This document shows positions 20,467 to 29,456 of a stretch of DNA of 64,000 bases, piece by piece. Each line of letters starts with the position of its first letter. Position 1 is the first letter of the stretch. A model generated the notes under the pieces. It was given only the letters and a program-made list of their open reading frames with translations, was not told the origin of the DNA and searched no databases. Both the position numbers and the translations under genes were made by a program. Source of the stretch: Aquabacterium sp. (lineage in GTDB: Bacteria > Pseudomonadota > Gammaproteobacteria > Burkholderiales > Burkholderiaceae_C); the NCBI RefSeq assembly GCF_030652515.1, contig NZ_JAUSAR010000079.1, positions 1 through 64,000 on the forward strand, given 5' to 3'.

Positions 20467-20493
20467 AGAGCGCCACTTGGGCGCTCTTTTTTT
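20467..20493 (+). terminator. Bidirectional terminator between DUF2909 gene and coxC
   Basis: An 8-bp stem (AGAGCGCC / GGCGCTCT) with a five-base loop is followed by a T run on the plus strand. The complementary strand has a shorter run (TTTT). It can end both the plus-strand DUF2909 transcript and the minus-strand cox transcript after coxC. That would place surf1, the SCO-like gene, ctaA, ctaB and SCO partly under a separate promoter or readthrough. Confidence 0.8.
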
Positions 20494-20510
20494 GGGGCCC
20501 AGCGGCTTGC

Positions 20511-21395
20511 CTACATCCAGTAAACCACGATGTACAGACCCAACCAGACCACGTCCACGAAGTGCCAATACCAGGCGGCGCCTTCGAAACCGAAATGGCG
20601 TTGCGCCGTGAAGTGGCCCTTGTGCAGACGCAGGGTGATGAACAGCAGCATCAGCGTGCCAACCAGCACGTGGAAACCGTGGAAGCCCGTCAGCATGAAG
20701 AAGGTCGACCCGTAGATGCCCGAGGACAGCTTCAGGTTGTAGTGAACGTATGCCTCGTAGTACTCGTAGGCCTGGAAGCACAGGAACACCGTGCCCAGCA
20801 ACACCGTGAGCCACATGAAGGCGATGGTCTTGCCGCGGTGGTCTTCACGCAGGGCGTGGTGGGCGATGGTCAGGGTGACGCCTGAGGTGAGCAGCAAGGC
20901 GGTGTTGATGGTGGGGATGGGCCAGGGGCCCATGGTGCGGAAGGCTTCCACCGTGCCAGCAGGCGAGGCGGTGGCGCCCGCGACAGCGCTGGGCCACAAG
21001 GCCTTGAAGTCGGGCCACAGCAGCGCGTTCTCGATGCTGCCCAGGTCTGGCAAGGCATACACGCGGGCCCAGAACAAGGCCCCGAAGAAGGACGCGAAGA
21101 ACATCACTTCCGAGAAGATGAACCAGGCCATGCTCCAACGGAAAGACACGTCGATGCGGTCGCTGTACTGGCCGCTCTCGCTTTCATGGATGGCATCGCC
21201 AAACCAGCGCTTGAGCGTGAACAGCCACCATGCCATGCCGAGGGCCACCGAGTAAGGCCCCCATTCCACGCCATTGACCCACTGCCCAGCACCCAACGCG
21301 ACAAAGAACAGGCCGATGGCGGCCATGACGGGATGGCTCGACGGGCCTGGCACGAAGTAGTAGGGAGCTTGCCCTTTGGGAACCGCTGCCGACAT
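20511..21395 (-). CDS. coxC: Cytochrome c oxidase subunit III
   Basis: The 294-residue integral subunit of the aa3-type oxidase starts at 21395, where AGGAG lies just upstream; the frame is open 14 codons further. Seven membrane helices are visible. Conserved elements include WFIFSEVMFFASFFGAL (with the conserved Glu), FQAYEYYEA, and the C-terminal WHFVDVVWLGLY. It is downstream of DUF2970 and ctaG in the same direction. Confidence 0.93.
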   Translation of the reverse strand: MSAAVPKGQAPYYFVPGPSSHPVMAAIGLFFVALGAGQWVNGVEWGPYSVALGMAWWLFTLKRWFGDAIHESESGQYSDRIDVSFRWSMAWFIFSEVMFFASFFGALFWARVYALPDLGSIENALLWPDFKALWPSAVAGATASPAGTVEAFRTMGPWPIPTINTALLLTSGVTLTIAHHALREDHRGKTIAFMWLTVLLGTVFLCFQAYEYYEAYVHYNLKLSSGIYGSTFFMLTGFHGFHVLVGTLMLLFITLRLHKGHFTAQRHFGFEGAAWYWHFVDVVWLGLYIVVYWM

Positions 21396-21443
21396 GTTGT
21401 TCTCCTGGATACCGTTACTTGAAAAATTGGAAGACAAAAACCA

Positions 21444-21659
21444 TCAACTCGCCACGCCGCTCGTCACGACCCAGCGCACGAGCAAAACCAGCACCGCCAC
21501 GAACACCGCACCGCCCAACAAACCGGCCACGATCAGGTGCGCGGGCTTGATCCGGGCAATGTCTTGCGCCTGCCCGGACGACTTGCGAATGCCGAAGAAA
21601 GACCAGGCCACGGCTTTGACCGTTTGAGTGAAGGAGCCCTTGGGCTGATGAGCGCTCAC
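21444..21659 (-). CDS. DUF2970 small membrane protein
   Basis: The 71-residue protein starts from a GTG at 21659 that overlaps the ctaG stop in a GTGA arrangement, so translation is coupled. Its N-terminal half carries KGSFTQTVKAVAWSFFGIRK, typical of DUF2970. One membrane helix follows (about 45-66). The family is almost always placed between ctaG and coxC in betaproteobacteria; its biochemical role is unknown. Confidence 0.8.
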   Translation of the reverse strand: MSAHQPKGSFTQTVKAVAWSFFGIRKSSGQAQDIARIKPAHLIVAGLLGGAVFVAVLVLLVRWVVTSGVAS

Positions 21660-22261
21660 ACGCCCCCCTTTGGCGCCGCAGGCACCTTGCCACCCACCTC
21701 GAAGAAGGTGTAGGACAAGGTGATCGTGGCCACATCCTTGGGCAACTGAGGATCGATCACGAACACCACCGGCCAGCGTTTGGTTTCGCCCGGCTTGAGG
21801 ATGTACTCGTTGAAGCAAAAGCACTGCAATTTGTTGAAATGCGCCGTGGCCTGCTTGGGCGCGTAACTGGGGATCGCTTGCGCGGCCATGGTGCGGTTCT
21901 GCGTGTTGCGGAACTCGTACATCACCGTGGTCATCTGCCCCGGGTGCACCTGCATGGAACTCACCTCGGGCTTGAACTCCCACACGCCCCGGGCATTGGC
22001 ATCGAACTCAACCGAAATGGTGCGGCTGGTGTCCACCTGGGTGTTGGGACGGCTCTTGGCCGAAGCACCCGGGATCACCTGCTCGGTCAGGGACAGCACA
22101 TTGATGCCCAGCGCTTTGCAGATCGACTTGTACATGGGCACCATGGCGTAGCCAAAGGCGAACATGAGGCAGGTCACCACCACCAGCTTGCCCACCATGC
22201 CCAGATTGGCTTGGCGCAGATGCAGCATCCGGGCAGACAGGGTGGCGGGCGTGGCGCTCAT
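21656..22261 (-). CDS. ctaG: Cytochrome c oxidase assembly protein CtaG/Cox11
   Basis: The 201-residue protein has one N-terminal membrane helix (about 25-45) and a periplasmic immunoglobulin-like copper-binding domain. The copper motif of the family, CFCFNE, is present near residue 147. Cox11 proteins deliver copper to the CuB site of subunit I. It lies between the 43-residue protein and DUF2970 on the minus strand. Confidence 0.92.
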   Translation of the reverse strand: MSATPATLSARMLHLRQANLGMVGKLVVVTCLMFAFGYAMVPMYKSICKALGINVLSLTEQVIPGASAKSRPNTQVDTSRTISVEFDANARGVWEFKPEVSSMQVHPGQMTTVMYEFRNTQNRTMAAQAIPSYAPKQATAHFNKLQCFCFNEYILKPGETKRWPVVFVIDPQLPKDVATITLSYTFFEVGGKVPAAPKGGV

Positions 22262-22267
22262 GGTGCG

Positions 22268-22399
22268 TCAGTGCTTGAGCAAAACCAGCCGCGTGATGAA
22301 GCCCACGAAAAAGACCAGGGCCACCGAGCCCAGGATCAATCCCAGGCGCAGGTTGCGCGAGCGCATGGCTTTCTGGCTGTCAGTGGTGGGCCGGGTCAT
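22268..22399 (-). CDS. 43-residue cytochrome oxidase small assembly protein
   Basis: A short frame of 43 codons lies between ctaD (13-base gap) and ctaG (6-base gap). Reading: MTRPTTDSQKAM, basic RSRNLR, one hydrophobic helix (about residues 19-40), ending LLKH. Burkholderiales genomes carry a one-helix protein of this size at this exact place, usually called cytochrome oxidase small assembly protein. It is easily missed by gene callers. Confidence 0.75.
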   Translation of the reverse strand: MTRPTTDSQKAMRSRNLRLGLILGSVALVFFVGFITRLVLLKH

Positions 22400-22412
22400 C
22401 TTGATCACCTGC

Positions 22413-24038
22413 TCAGCCAATCACACGGGTAGCCGTGGGATCCAGCTTGGGCGGATTCTCGAAGGTGTGGAAAGGTGCTGGCGAGGGGATTTCCCATTCC
22501 AGGCCCTCGGCACCTTCCCAGGGGCGGGCCGGGGCTGGCACGCCCTTGCCACGCATGGCAGGGATCATCACGCCAAAGATGAAGTACACCTGCGCCAGGC
22601 CGAAGGCGAAGGAGCCGATGGATGCGATCTCGTTGAAATCGGCGAACTGCATGGGGTAGTCGGCGTAACGACGCGGCATGCCCGCCAGACCCAGGAAGTG
22701 CATCGGGAAGAAGGTGACGTTGAAGGCGATCAGCGACCACCAGAAGTGCAGTTGGCCCTTCCAGTCGGGGATCATCACGCCGGTCCACTTGGGGGCCCAG
22801 TAGTAGAAGCCTGCGAACAGCGCGAACAGCGAGCCCGCCACCAGCACGTAGTGGAAGTGGGCCACCACGTAATACGTGTCTTGCAGTTGCGTGTCGATCG
22901 GGGCCATCGACAAGATCAGGCCGGTGAAGCCGCCCATCGTGAACACGAAGATGAAGCCCACGGCCCATACCATCGGTGCTTCAAAGGTCATGGAGCCGCG
23001 CCACATGGTGGCCACCCAGTTGAAGATCTTCACGCCCGTGGGGACCGAGATCAGCATGGTGGCGTACATGAAGAACAGCTGGCCAGTGACCGGCATGCCG
23101 GTGGCGAACATGTGGTGGGCCCACACGATGAAGCTCAGGATGGCGATGGAGGCCGTGGCATACACCATGGACTCGTAGCCGAACAGCTTCTTGCGGGCAA
23201 AGGCCGGGATGATCTGGCTGACGATGCCGAAGGCGGGCAAGATCATGATGTAGACCTCGGGGTGGCCGAAGAACCAGAAGATGTGCTGGTACATCACCGG
23301 ATCGCCGCCGCCAGCGGGGTTGAAGAAGCTGGTGCCGAAGTGGCGGTCGGTCAGCGTCATGGTGATGGCGCCGGCCAGCACGGGCATCACGGCGATCAGC
23401 AGGTAGGCCGTGATCAGCCAGGTCCACGAGAACATGGGCATCTTCATCAAGGTCATGCCGGGAGCGCGCATGTTCAGGATGGTGACGATGATGTTGATCG
23501 AGCCCATGACCGAACTGGCACCCATGATGTGCATGGCGAAAATACCAGCGTCCATCGAGGGGCCCATCTGCAGGGTCAGCGGTGCGTACAGCGTCCAGCC
23601 CGCGGCGGGTGCGCCGCCGGGCATGAAGAAAGAGCCAACCAGCAGCAGTGAAGCGGGAATCAACAGCCAGAAGCTGAAGTTGTTCATCCGCGCGAAGGCC
23701 ATGTCGGAGGCGCCAATCTGCAGCGGGATCATCCAGTTGGCCATGCCCACGAAGGCCGGCATGATCGCGCCGAACACCATGATGATGCCGTGCATGGTGG
23801 TGAACTGGTTGAACAGCTCGGGGTTGAACAACTGCAGACCTGGCTTGAACAGCTCGGCGCGGATGCACAGGGCCAGCACGCCGCCGATCATCAGCATGGT
23901 CAACGAGAACAGCAGGTAGAGCGTTCCGATGTCCTTGTGGTTGGTGGCGAACACCCAGCGGCGCCAGCCGTGGGGGTGGTCGTGGGCGTGATCGTCGTGC
24001 CCGTGGGCGTGACCGCCGTGATCAATGACTGCGCTCAT
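22413..24038 (-). CDS. ctaD: Cytochrome c oxidase subunit I
   Basis: The 541-residue catalytic subunit of the aa3-type oxidase has twelve membrane helices that hold haem a and the haem a3-CuB centre. Visible hallmarks are HGIIMVFGAIMP (haem a His), WFFGHPEVYIMILPAFG (CuB His and cross-linked Tyr), VWAHHMF (CuB His pair) and HFHYVLVAGS (haem a3 and haem a His). The HPEVY motif marks an A-type oxidase with the Tyr of the K pathway. The N-terminus is His-rich (HGGHAHGHDDHAHDH), possibly metal-binding. It follows ctaC by 38 bases. Confidence 0.96.
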   Translation of the reverse strand: MSAVIDHGGHAHGHDDHAHDHPHGWRRWVFATNHKDIGTLYLLFSLTMLMIGGVLALCIRAELFKPGLQLFNPELFNQFTTMHGIIMVFGAIMPAFVGMANWMIPLQIGASDMAFARMNNFSFWLLIPASLLLVGSFFMPGGAPAAGWTLYAPLTLQMGPSMDAGIFAMHIMGASSVMGSINIIVTILNMRAPGMTLMKMPMFSWTWLITAYLLIAVMPVLAGAITMTLTDRHFGTSFFNPAGGGDPVMYQHIFWFFGHPEVYIMILPAFGIVSQIIPAFARKKLFGYESMVYATASIAILSFIVWAHHMFATGMPVTGQLFFMYATMLISVPTGVKIFNWVATMWRGSMTFEAPMVWAVGFIFVFTMGGFTGLILSMAPIDTQLQDTYYVVAHFHYVLVAGSLFALFAGFYYWAPKWTGVMIPDWKGQLHFWWSLIAFNVTFFPMHFLGLAGMPRRYADYPMQFADFNEIASIGSFAFGLAQVYFIFGVMIPAMRGKGVPAPARPWEGAEGLEWEIPSPAPFHTFENPPKLDPTATRVIG

Positions 24039-24076
24039 GTCGAATCCTTTACGTATCTTGTCAGGTCAGCGCCGCG

Positions 24077-25276
24077 TCACTGACGGGCAGTGCGCACTTC
24101 AGCAGGCTGCACGACCTGCCCGGTCTTGTTGGACCAATGATTCTTGGTGTAGGTGATGACCGCAGCGATCTCCGTGTCGGAGAGTTGCTTCCAGGCGGGC
24201 ATGATGTTGTTCTGCCCATTGAGCAACACCTTGATCTCCAGGCTCTTGTCGGCATTGAGCACGACGGCCGCGCCGTCCAGCGGCTTGATCGCACCACCGC
24301 CCTTGCCATTGGGCAAGTGGCAGGCGGCACAGTTGGCGGTGTAGACCTTTTCGCCACGGGCGATCAACTCATCCTGCGTCCAGACCTTGTTGGGATCGTC
24401 GGCCTTGGCCTGCATTTCCTTGAGCTGGCCTTGCACCCAGACGCTGTAGTCGGCTTCGGAGACGACCTTCACGTGGATAGGCATGTAGGCGTGTTCCTTG
24501 CCGCACAGCTCGACGCACTGGCCGTAGTAGTCGCCGATTTTTTCAGCGCGGAACCAGGTGTCGCGCACGAAGCCGGGGATGGCGTCCTGCTTGATGCCGA
24601 AGGCCGGCACCATGAAGGAATGGATCACGTCGTTGGCGGTGGTGATGATGCGCACTTTTTTGTTGACGGGTACCACCAGAGCGTTGTCGACCTTCAGCAG
24701 GTAGTTGTCACCTTGAGGCGTACCGGCATCGGACAGCGCACGCTGCGAAGCATCGAGTGTGGACAGGAAACCAATGCCCTCACCCTCGCCCCGGAGGTAG
24801 TCGTAACCCCATTTCCATTGGTAGCCGGTGGCCTTGATGGTCAGGTCGGCGTTGGTGGTGTCTTTCTGGGCCACGACCACCTTGGTGGCAGGCAGGGCCA
24901 TGCCGATCACGATGATGAAGGGGATCACCGTCCAGATGATTTCAACCGTGGTCGATTCGTGGAAATCGGCAGACTTGGCGCCCTTGGACTTGCGGTGCTT
25001 GAAGATGGAATAGAACATCACCCCAAACACTGCGACGAAGATGATGGTGCAGATCCACAGCAGCAGATAGTGCAGGTTTTGCTGCTCCAGGGCGATTTTG
25101 GTGACCGCGGGATGCATGTCCAGCTGATTGACCGCGGGGCCGCCTGGCAGGTCGTTGACAGCCCAAGCCGCGGAACTGGCCGCCAAAGACGCCAGCGCCA
25201 CAGCACCGCCGACCGCACAACCGACCGCCCGTCCTGCGGACCACCGACTCACCTGATGCCCAAGATCCTTGATCAT
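24077..25276 (-). CDS. ctaC: Cytochrome c oxidase subunit II with fused cytochrome c domain
   Basis: The 399-residue protein has a signal peptide, two membrane helices (about 68-90 and 110-130), and a cupredoxin domain with the CuA ligands in GQCVELCGKEHAYM. A C-terminal cytochrome c domain carries haem motif CAACH and a later Met ligand (NNIMPAW). It accepts electrons from soluble cytochrome c. The extra haem domain (caa3-like layout) is common in Burkholderiales. It is the first gene of the cox operon; GAGCGAAGAA precedes the start. Confidence 0.94.
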   Translation of the reverse strand: MIKDLGHQVSRWSAGRAVGCAVGGAVALASLAASSAAWAVNDLPGGPAVNQLDMHPAVTKIALEQQNLHYLLLWICTIIFVAVFGVMFYSIFKHRKSKGAKSADFHESTTVEIIWTVIPFIIVIGMALPATKVVVAQKDTTNADLTIKATGYQWKWGYDYLRGEGEGIGFLSTLDASQRALSDAGTPQGDNYLLKVDNALVVPVNKKVRIITTANDVIHSFMVPAFGIKQDAIPGFVRDTWFRAEKIGDYYGQCVELCGKEHAYMPIHVKVVSEADYSVWVQGQLKEMQAKADDPNKVWTQDELIARGEKVYTANCAACHLPNGKGGGAIKPLDGAAVVLNADKSLEIKVLLNGQNNIMPAWKQLSDTEIAAVITYTKNHWSNKTGQVVQPAEVRTARQ

Positions 25277-25374
25277 TTCTTCGCTCGTCTATGGTTGAAC
25301 TTGTTGTTTGAGAGGTCTGTTTGCGAGGGAGCTGCCTGGCGCAGGAACGCGACACATGGTCACGGTCAGGCGCC

Positions 25375-26034
25375 TCAGTCCTCCAGGTGCTTGAGCGCCC
25401 AGCGGAACTCGTCCGCCAGTTGGCGCCGGTGCTGGCGCTGAACGAATTCACCCACCACCACGCTGCGACCTTGCCCGGACAAACGCACCAGGGAGCCGTC
25501 GTCCCGATCGGGCTCGACGCGCACCCAGCGCGGGTTGAATTCGACACAGTTGGTGCGACCACCGCTTCGGCGCTCGACCCGCAGCAAATTGGGGCGCATC
25601 GCAATGTACTCGCGATCGGCGGCATGGCGGGAATACATCAGCACCGCGGCCATGACCGCCAGCATTTCCATGAATGCAAAGGGCAGCACGAAGGCTGCCC
25701 CGAAATACCAGAATCCACCCGCCAGGCCGACCGACACCAGGCAGAGCGCGGCGTACACCGACCACACCTGACGGGCGCTGAGCGCGCCATCACGTTGAAG
25801 GAGCCATTCGACCCGCCAGCCGGAGGCATCGGGCGCCGCCATGGACGCCGCACCCTGCACCAGATTCAGCAAAGGGCGCCACACCCCAAAGCGCAGGGCG
25901 GCTGAGGACATCAGGGGGACTGGGGACAAGGTGGCAGGCATTGACGCCACGACTCCAAGGCCACAAAGGGCGGAAACGGGCGATACACCCGGAAAAAGGT
26001 CAGCTTCGTGGGCCGGCCTCAATGATCGAACCAT
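25375..26034 (-). CDS. DUF2244 integral membrane protein
   Basis: Up to 219 residues if started at 26034. Inner Met codons at 25911 and 25842 give sizes nearer the family's usual 160 or so, and none has a clear ribosome site. Two membrane helices (about residues 94-112 and 115-132) form a hairpin, followed by a soluble C-terminal domain with WVRVEPD and FVQRQHRRQLADEFRWAL, typical of DUF2244. The family is found near cytochrome oxidase genes in proteobacteria; function is unknown. Confidence 0.65.
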   Translation of the reverse strand: MVRSLRPAHEADLFPGVSPVSALCGLGVVASMPATLSPVPLMSSAALRFGVWRPLLNLVQGAASMAAPDASGWRVEWLLQRDGALSARQVWSVYAALCLVSVGLAGGFWYFGAAFVLPFAFMEMLAVMAAVLMYSRHAADREYIAMRPNLLRVERRSGGRTNCVEFNPRWVRVEPDRDDGSLVRLSGQGRSVVVGEFVQRQHRRQLADEFRWALKHLED

Positions 26035-26119
26035 TTTAGCCGGGGTCTGTCGCTATCTCAACTCGCCGGGAATTTACTTTTGCTATGGCTAACCCGTGAT
26101 TTTGCGGGATTCGCAACGT

Positions 26120-27052
26120 TCAGGTTTTGGGCGAGCCGCGCCGGATCATCGCTTTCATGTCATCCAGGGATACCCGGGTCTCGGCCGCAAGTGGCGGGCG
26201 GGGGGCAGGCTTGACCGCGTGGCCGTACACCAGCTCGATCGTGAGGCCCAGGCGGCCATCGGGGCGCATCAAACCCTGGGTGAGCGCCTTGAGCAAGCGC
26301 GCTCGCCAGCGCGGTGTCCGCAAACCTGCGATTCGGCCATGCGCCACATTGCCGCCCCAGGTGCGCCATTCGGCCAGCATCTCTTCGGCGCTGGCCCAGG
26401 TCAGGGTGATTTGCTCCATGTCCATGACCGGATCGGCAAAACCGGCTTCAACCAGGGCATCGCCCAGGTCGTGCATGTCGATGAAGCTGATGGTGGGCAA
26501 GGGCCAGCCCAGCTCACGGTAGATCTGGCGCAGCTCACGGGCGGTGTCGGGCCCCAGGCCGGAGCACATCAGGAAGCCGTCCACGGCCAGGGCCTGATGC
26601 CATTGCTTCATCAATTGAGGCAGGTCCGGGTGGGCGTGCAGCGCCATGTTGGCCCACAACATCTGGACGCCCTGCGCGGACCATGGAGCAGGCCCGGTGG
26701 AACTTGCCATCACGACCGGGTCAATCTCGCGGCGCCAGGGGGCCCACCAGACCCTGGGCGCCTGAGCCTGCCATTGCTCACGGCTGCGTTGCTGCAATTC
26801 GGGCACGGGCTCCATCACCCAGCGCTGAGCTTGCGGATAGCGGGCTTGCACTTCGGCCAATCCGCCACCCAGAAAGCCCCCCCAATCCAGCCACTGCAAA
26901 GGCTGCAAGAGGATGATGTCCAGCTTGGAGGCCAGTCGGCGAGCCACTTCCTTGTAAAGCCAAGGTGCCTCAGGCAGGCCCGCCAGGCGGCGCGCCTGAT
27001 GCAGCAAAGCCTGGGATTGAGGCGCGACGGGATTGGGCAAAGGGGCGGACAT
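26120..27052 (-). CDS. bioC: BioC-like malonyl-ACP O-methyltransferase
   Basis: The 310-residue SAM-dependent methyltransferase is placed as BioC, which caps malonyl-ACP to start biotin synthesis. Support is the overall layout and the head-to-head position with comF (74-base gap), frequent in Burkholderiales. The SAM motif I is unusual: LDWGGFLGGG where most members have LDxGCGxG. Later segments (LWANMALHAHPDLPQLMKQW, FIDMHDLGDALVEAGF) fit BioC-type enzymes. No other biotin gene is in the window, so function is moderately sure. The start at 27052 gives MSAPLPN. Confidence 0.65.
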   Translation of the reverse strand: MSAPLPNPVAPQSQALLHQARRLAGLPEAPWLYKEVARRLASKLDIILLQPLQWLDWGGFLGGGLAEVQARYPQAQRWVMEPVPELQQRSREQWQAQAPRVWWAPWRREIDPVVMASSTGPAPWSAQGVQMLWANMALHAHPDLPQLMKQWHQALAVDGFLMCSGLGPDTARELRQIYRELGWPLPTISFIDMHDLGDALVEAGFADPVMDMEQITLTWASAEEMLAEWRTWGGNVAHGRIAGLRTPRWRARLLKALTQGLMRPDGRLGLTIELVYGHAVKPAPRPPLAAETRVSLDDMKAMIRRGSPKT

Positions 27053-27126
27053 GGGGCACCAGGTGACAGCAAAAGCCCCTCCACTGGGCGATGGCCTGCG
27101 GGCGGGGCGCTCAGTATATTGACTGG

Positions 27127-27849
27127 ATGCATTCTTTGCCCGGCTCTTCTCGTCGCTGGCGCTTGCCATGGCCCGGGCTGTGTCTGGTGTGCCAGCGGGC
27201 GCAATGGCAAGCCATCTGCCACCACTGCCTCTTGGCGTTCGCCCCACCGCGCCTGCGCTGCCAGCGCTGCGCCTTGGCATTGAACGTCAGCCAGCCCGAC
27301 TGCGCGGCTTGTGAAGACTATCCGCCGGAGTTTGACCGTGCGATGGCCGCCGTGGACTACACCTCGCCTTGGCGCGAGCTGATCGCACGGTTCAAATTCC
27401 AGGGCGATGTGGCGCTGGCCAGGCCTTTGGCCACCTTGATGGCGACCCAGATGAACGCACTGCCGCCTCGGGCCCGGCCTCAATGGATCATCCCCACCCC
27501 CTTGTCGGCGCCGCGTTTGCGCGAACGTGGTTACAACCAGTCGTGGCAACTGGCCCGGCACTTGTCCAGCCTGACGAGCATCCCCACCCTGCCGCAGGCC
27601 TTGCGCCGCGTGAAAGACACGCCCCGGATGATGACCCTGGAGGCGGACGATCGCCGAAATCAGATCCGGGGGGCATTCGAGGTCAACACAGCCTGTCGCC
27701 GCGCCTTGGCCGGGCGCCGTGTGGCGCTGGTCGATGACGTGCTGACCACCGGCGCCACGGTCGATGAGGTGACGCGGACCTTGCAGGCCGCAGGTGTGCG
27801 CAGCGTGTCAGTGTGGGTGGTGGCCCGGACACCCGCGCCGGGAGCATGA
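27127..27849 (+). CDS. ComF family phosphoribosyltransferase-like protein
   Basis: The 240-residue protein has an N-terminal zinc-binding region with four CxxC-type pairs (CLVC, CHHC, CQRC, CAAC). A C-terminal type I phosphoribosyltransferase fold carries the PRPP loop VALVDDVLTTGAT. ComF/GntX proteins are needed for DNA uptake in competent species, but many non-competent bacteria keep them, with unclear activity. The start at 27127 gives MHSLPGSSR. It is divergent from bioC. Confidence 0.85.
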   Translation: MHSLPGSSRRWRLPWPGLCLVCQRAQWQAICHHCLLAFAPPRLRCQRCALALNVSQPDCAACEDYPPEFDRAMAAVDYTSPWRELIARFKFQGDVALARPLATLMATQMNALPPRARPQWIIPTPLSAPRLRERGYNQSWQLARHLSSLTSIPTLPQALRRVKDTPRMMTLEADDRRNQIRGAFEVNTACRRALAGRRVALVDDVLTTGATVDEVTRTLQAAGVRSVSVWVVARTPAPGA

Positions 27850-28055
27850 GCCGAATCGCCCTTTGGCGCGAATGGGACGTGCGCATGGGCTTGAACCATG
27901 GCTTGAACAAAGTTAGATTCAATTGTCCGTTGGTATTTTTGAAGTGATTTCTTGATGTAACGGGAGGTGGGCACGCTGGTTGCCCTGTCATGCACGGCAC
28001 TGCGCTCACATGAGTTGCAGCGATGTTGTCATTGATCCACCAGGAAGCCCCTCCC

Positions 28056-28490
28056 ATGCGCGCCGTCATCTTCTCGATCCTTGCGGTGGCCGCCAGTGCA
28101 TCGCATGCGGCTCAACCCGACTGCCTGCCTGCGGCCCTGGCTTTGTCCAGCACCCCGATTGGGCAGCCCATTGCGCGGCACACGGACAGGCCCAGCCTGT
28201 TCCTCGCCTCCAATCACGGACTGGCGGCTTATTGGTACTGCCAGGGCCCCAATGGCCAGATCACCTACTGGGAAGTTCACGGCACGCCAAAAGCCATCCT
28301 GGAAGCGGGTGGAGCCAGCGTGCTGGAAATGCTCTACATCAAGGATCGTGATGCATCTTTGAGCAAACTGTCGGCAACGCCCTGCAACCGCGCGGACATT
28401 GCCGACCCCGATGAGCAACAACTTTGCAAGGAGTTGCTGGATGAGGTCAGGGCCCAATGGCCCCAATCCTCGGTCACCAAGTCTCCTTGA
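28056..28490 (+). CDS. Small secreted protein of unknown function
   Basis: The 144-residue protein starts at 28056 with AGGAAG eight bases upstream. It has a clear signal peptide (MRAVIFSILAVAASASHAA) cleaved near residue 19. The mature part has four Cys (DCLPA, YWYCQGP, TPCNRAD, QLCKELL), enough for two disulfides. No family is recognised. It is convergent with the glycine-zipper gene. Bases 27850-28055 hold no other gene. Confidence 0.6.
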   Translation: MRAVIFSILAVAASASHAAQPDCLPAALALSSTPIGQPIARHTDRPSLFLASNHGLAAYWYCQGPNGQITYWEVHGTPKAILEAGGASVLEMLYIKDRDASLSKLSATPCNRADIADPDEQQLCKELLDEVRAQWPQSSVTKSP

Positions 28491-28498
28491 GAGGAGAC
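28481..28498. terminator. Hairpin between convergent genes
   Basis: A 7-bp stem (GTCTCCT / AGGAGAC) with a TGAG loop spans the stop codon of the upstream gene. There is no proper T run on either side, so it is only a possible bidirectional terminator. Confidence 0.4.
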
Positions 28499-28509
28499 CT
28501 CGAAGCTTT

Positions 28510-29037
28510 TCAGCGGTAGATCTGCTCGCCGTTGTAGCTTTTCCAGCTTTGCTCGATGTGAACAGCATCGTCATCCGAACGAGGCTTCACGCCCATCAGG
28601 ATGCCGCCGTCCTTGATACCGGCCTCGTACTTCTTGACCCGCTCTTCAGGGATGCCCAAGCCAATCAGGGCACCGATCAAGCCGCCACCGGCCGCACCCG
28701 CACCCGCGCCAGCCAAAGCGGCTGCCAGAGGCCCGGCCACCACCACACCCAAACCTGGGATGAGCAGCGTCGTCCCGATGGCTGCGACCGCTGCCGCGAT
28801 GGCACCCACGGTGCCGCCAATGGCCCCGCCGATGCTCGCGCCCTCTGCGGCCTTGCTGCCCAACTCGGTTTCGCGCACGGTGGAGGTTGAGAAATGGCGA
28901 CTGCGCGTGTCGTCAGACATCACTAAATTCACGTCGTCCTTGGTGTAGCCACGCTCGGACAGTGATTGGTAAGCGCGTTCTGCGCTGTCGCGGTCCTTGA
29001 ACAGACCGGTGACGTAAGGGGTGTTGGTGTTGGCCAT
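28510..29037 (-). CDS. Glycine-zipper stress-type protein
   Basis: The 175-residue protein has an N-terminal domain (about 1-55: VTGLFKDRDSAERAYQSLSERGY) like the general-stress domain of YsnF/GsiB-type proteins. A long Gly/Ala-rich stretch follows (about 60-130: IGGAIGGTVGAIAAAVAAIG and similar) that reads as glycine-zipper membrane segments. A short charged tail ends the protein. Such proteins are usually stress-induced, but the function is not established. It is a single-gene unit. Confidence 0.65.
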   Translation of the reverse strand: MANTNTPYVTGLFKDRDSAERAYQSLSERGYTKDDVNLVMSDDTRSRHFSTSTVRETELGSKAAEGASIGGAIGGTVGAIAAAVAAIGTTLLIPGLGVVVAGPLAAALAGAGAGAAGGGLIGALIGLGIPEERVKKYEAGIKDGGILMGVKPRSDDDAVHIEQSWKSYNGEQIYR

Positions 29038-29227
29038 GGTGGCTCCTCAGCGTTGAGTTATTGACACCTCATGTCTGGCAAATGGCGAGCCCACGCGCCT
29101 GAAATGCACCAATAGACCTCGCCAACGGCCTCATCTGCCCCGATCAGGGTGGCGGCAGACCACCCAAAATCACGGCAAGGCGGTCGAAACCCACCAAGTC
29201 GCCTTCTTCTGAAAGCGATGGTAAAAA

Positions 29228-29443
29228 ATGCCGACCAATGCAGCATCTACCCAAGGTCATGCAGTGCCCTTGTACTTCCTGGGCCTGGGTTTCATCATGC
29301 TGGGCGCCTGCCTGATGGACTACTTTGATTCCCTGGTGCCCATGGCCGCCTGCGCCTCCGCCGGGCTGATGCTCAGCGCGCCTTTGATCAAGCAGCGGGT
29401 GCAGCGCTTCATGGGCCGCACCCTGGACCGTTCTGCCGAGTGA
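29228..29443 (+). CDS. Small two-helix membrane protein
   Basis: The 71-residue protein has two hydrophobic stretches (about 13-31 and 36-52) and a basic C-terminal tail (KQRVQRFMGRTLDR). Only a weak purine-rich stretch precedes the ATG. I do not recognise the family. It is convergent with the monooxygenase gene (13-base gap). Confidence 0.5.
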   Translation: MPTNAASTQGHAVPLYFLGLGFIMLGACLMDYFDSLVPMAACASAGLMLSAPLIKQRVQRFMGRTLDRSAE

Positions 29444-29456
29444 ATGACCGGCTGGG

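Noticed and set aside
19384-20814. SURF1 as a 476-residue protein
   Set aside because: Similarity begins only at the Met at 20181; the upstream part would overlap the DUF2909 gene and coxC.
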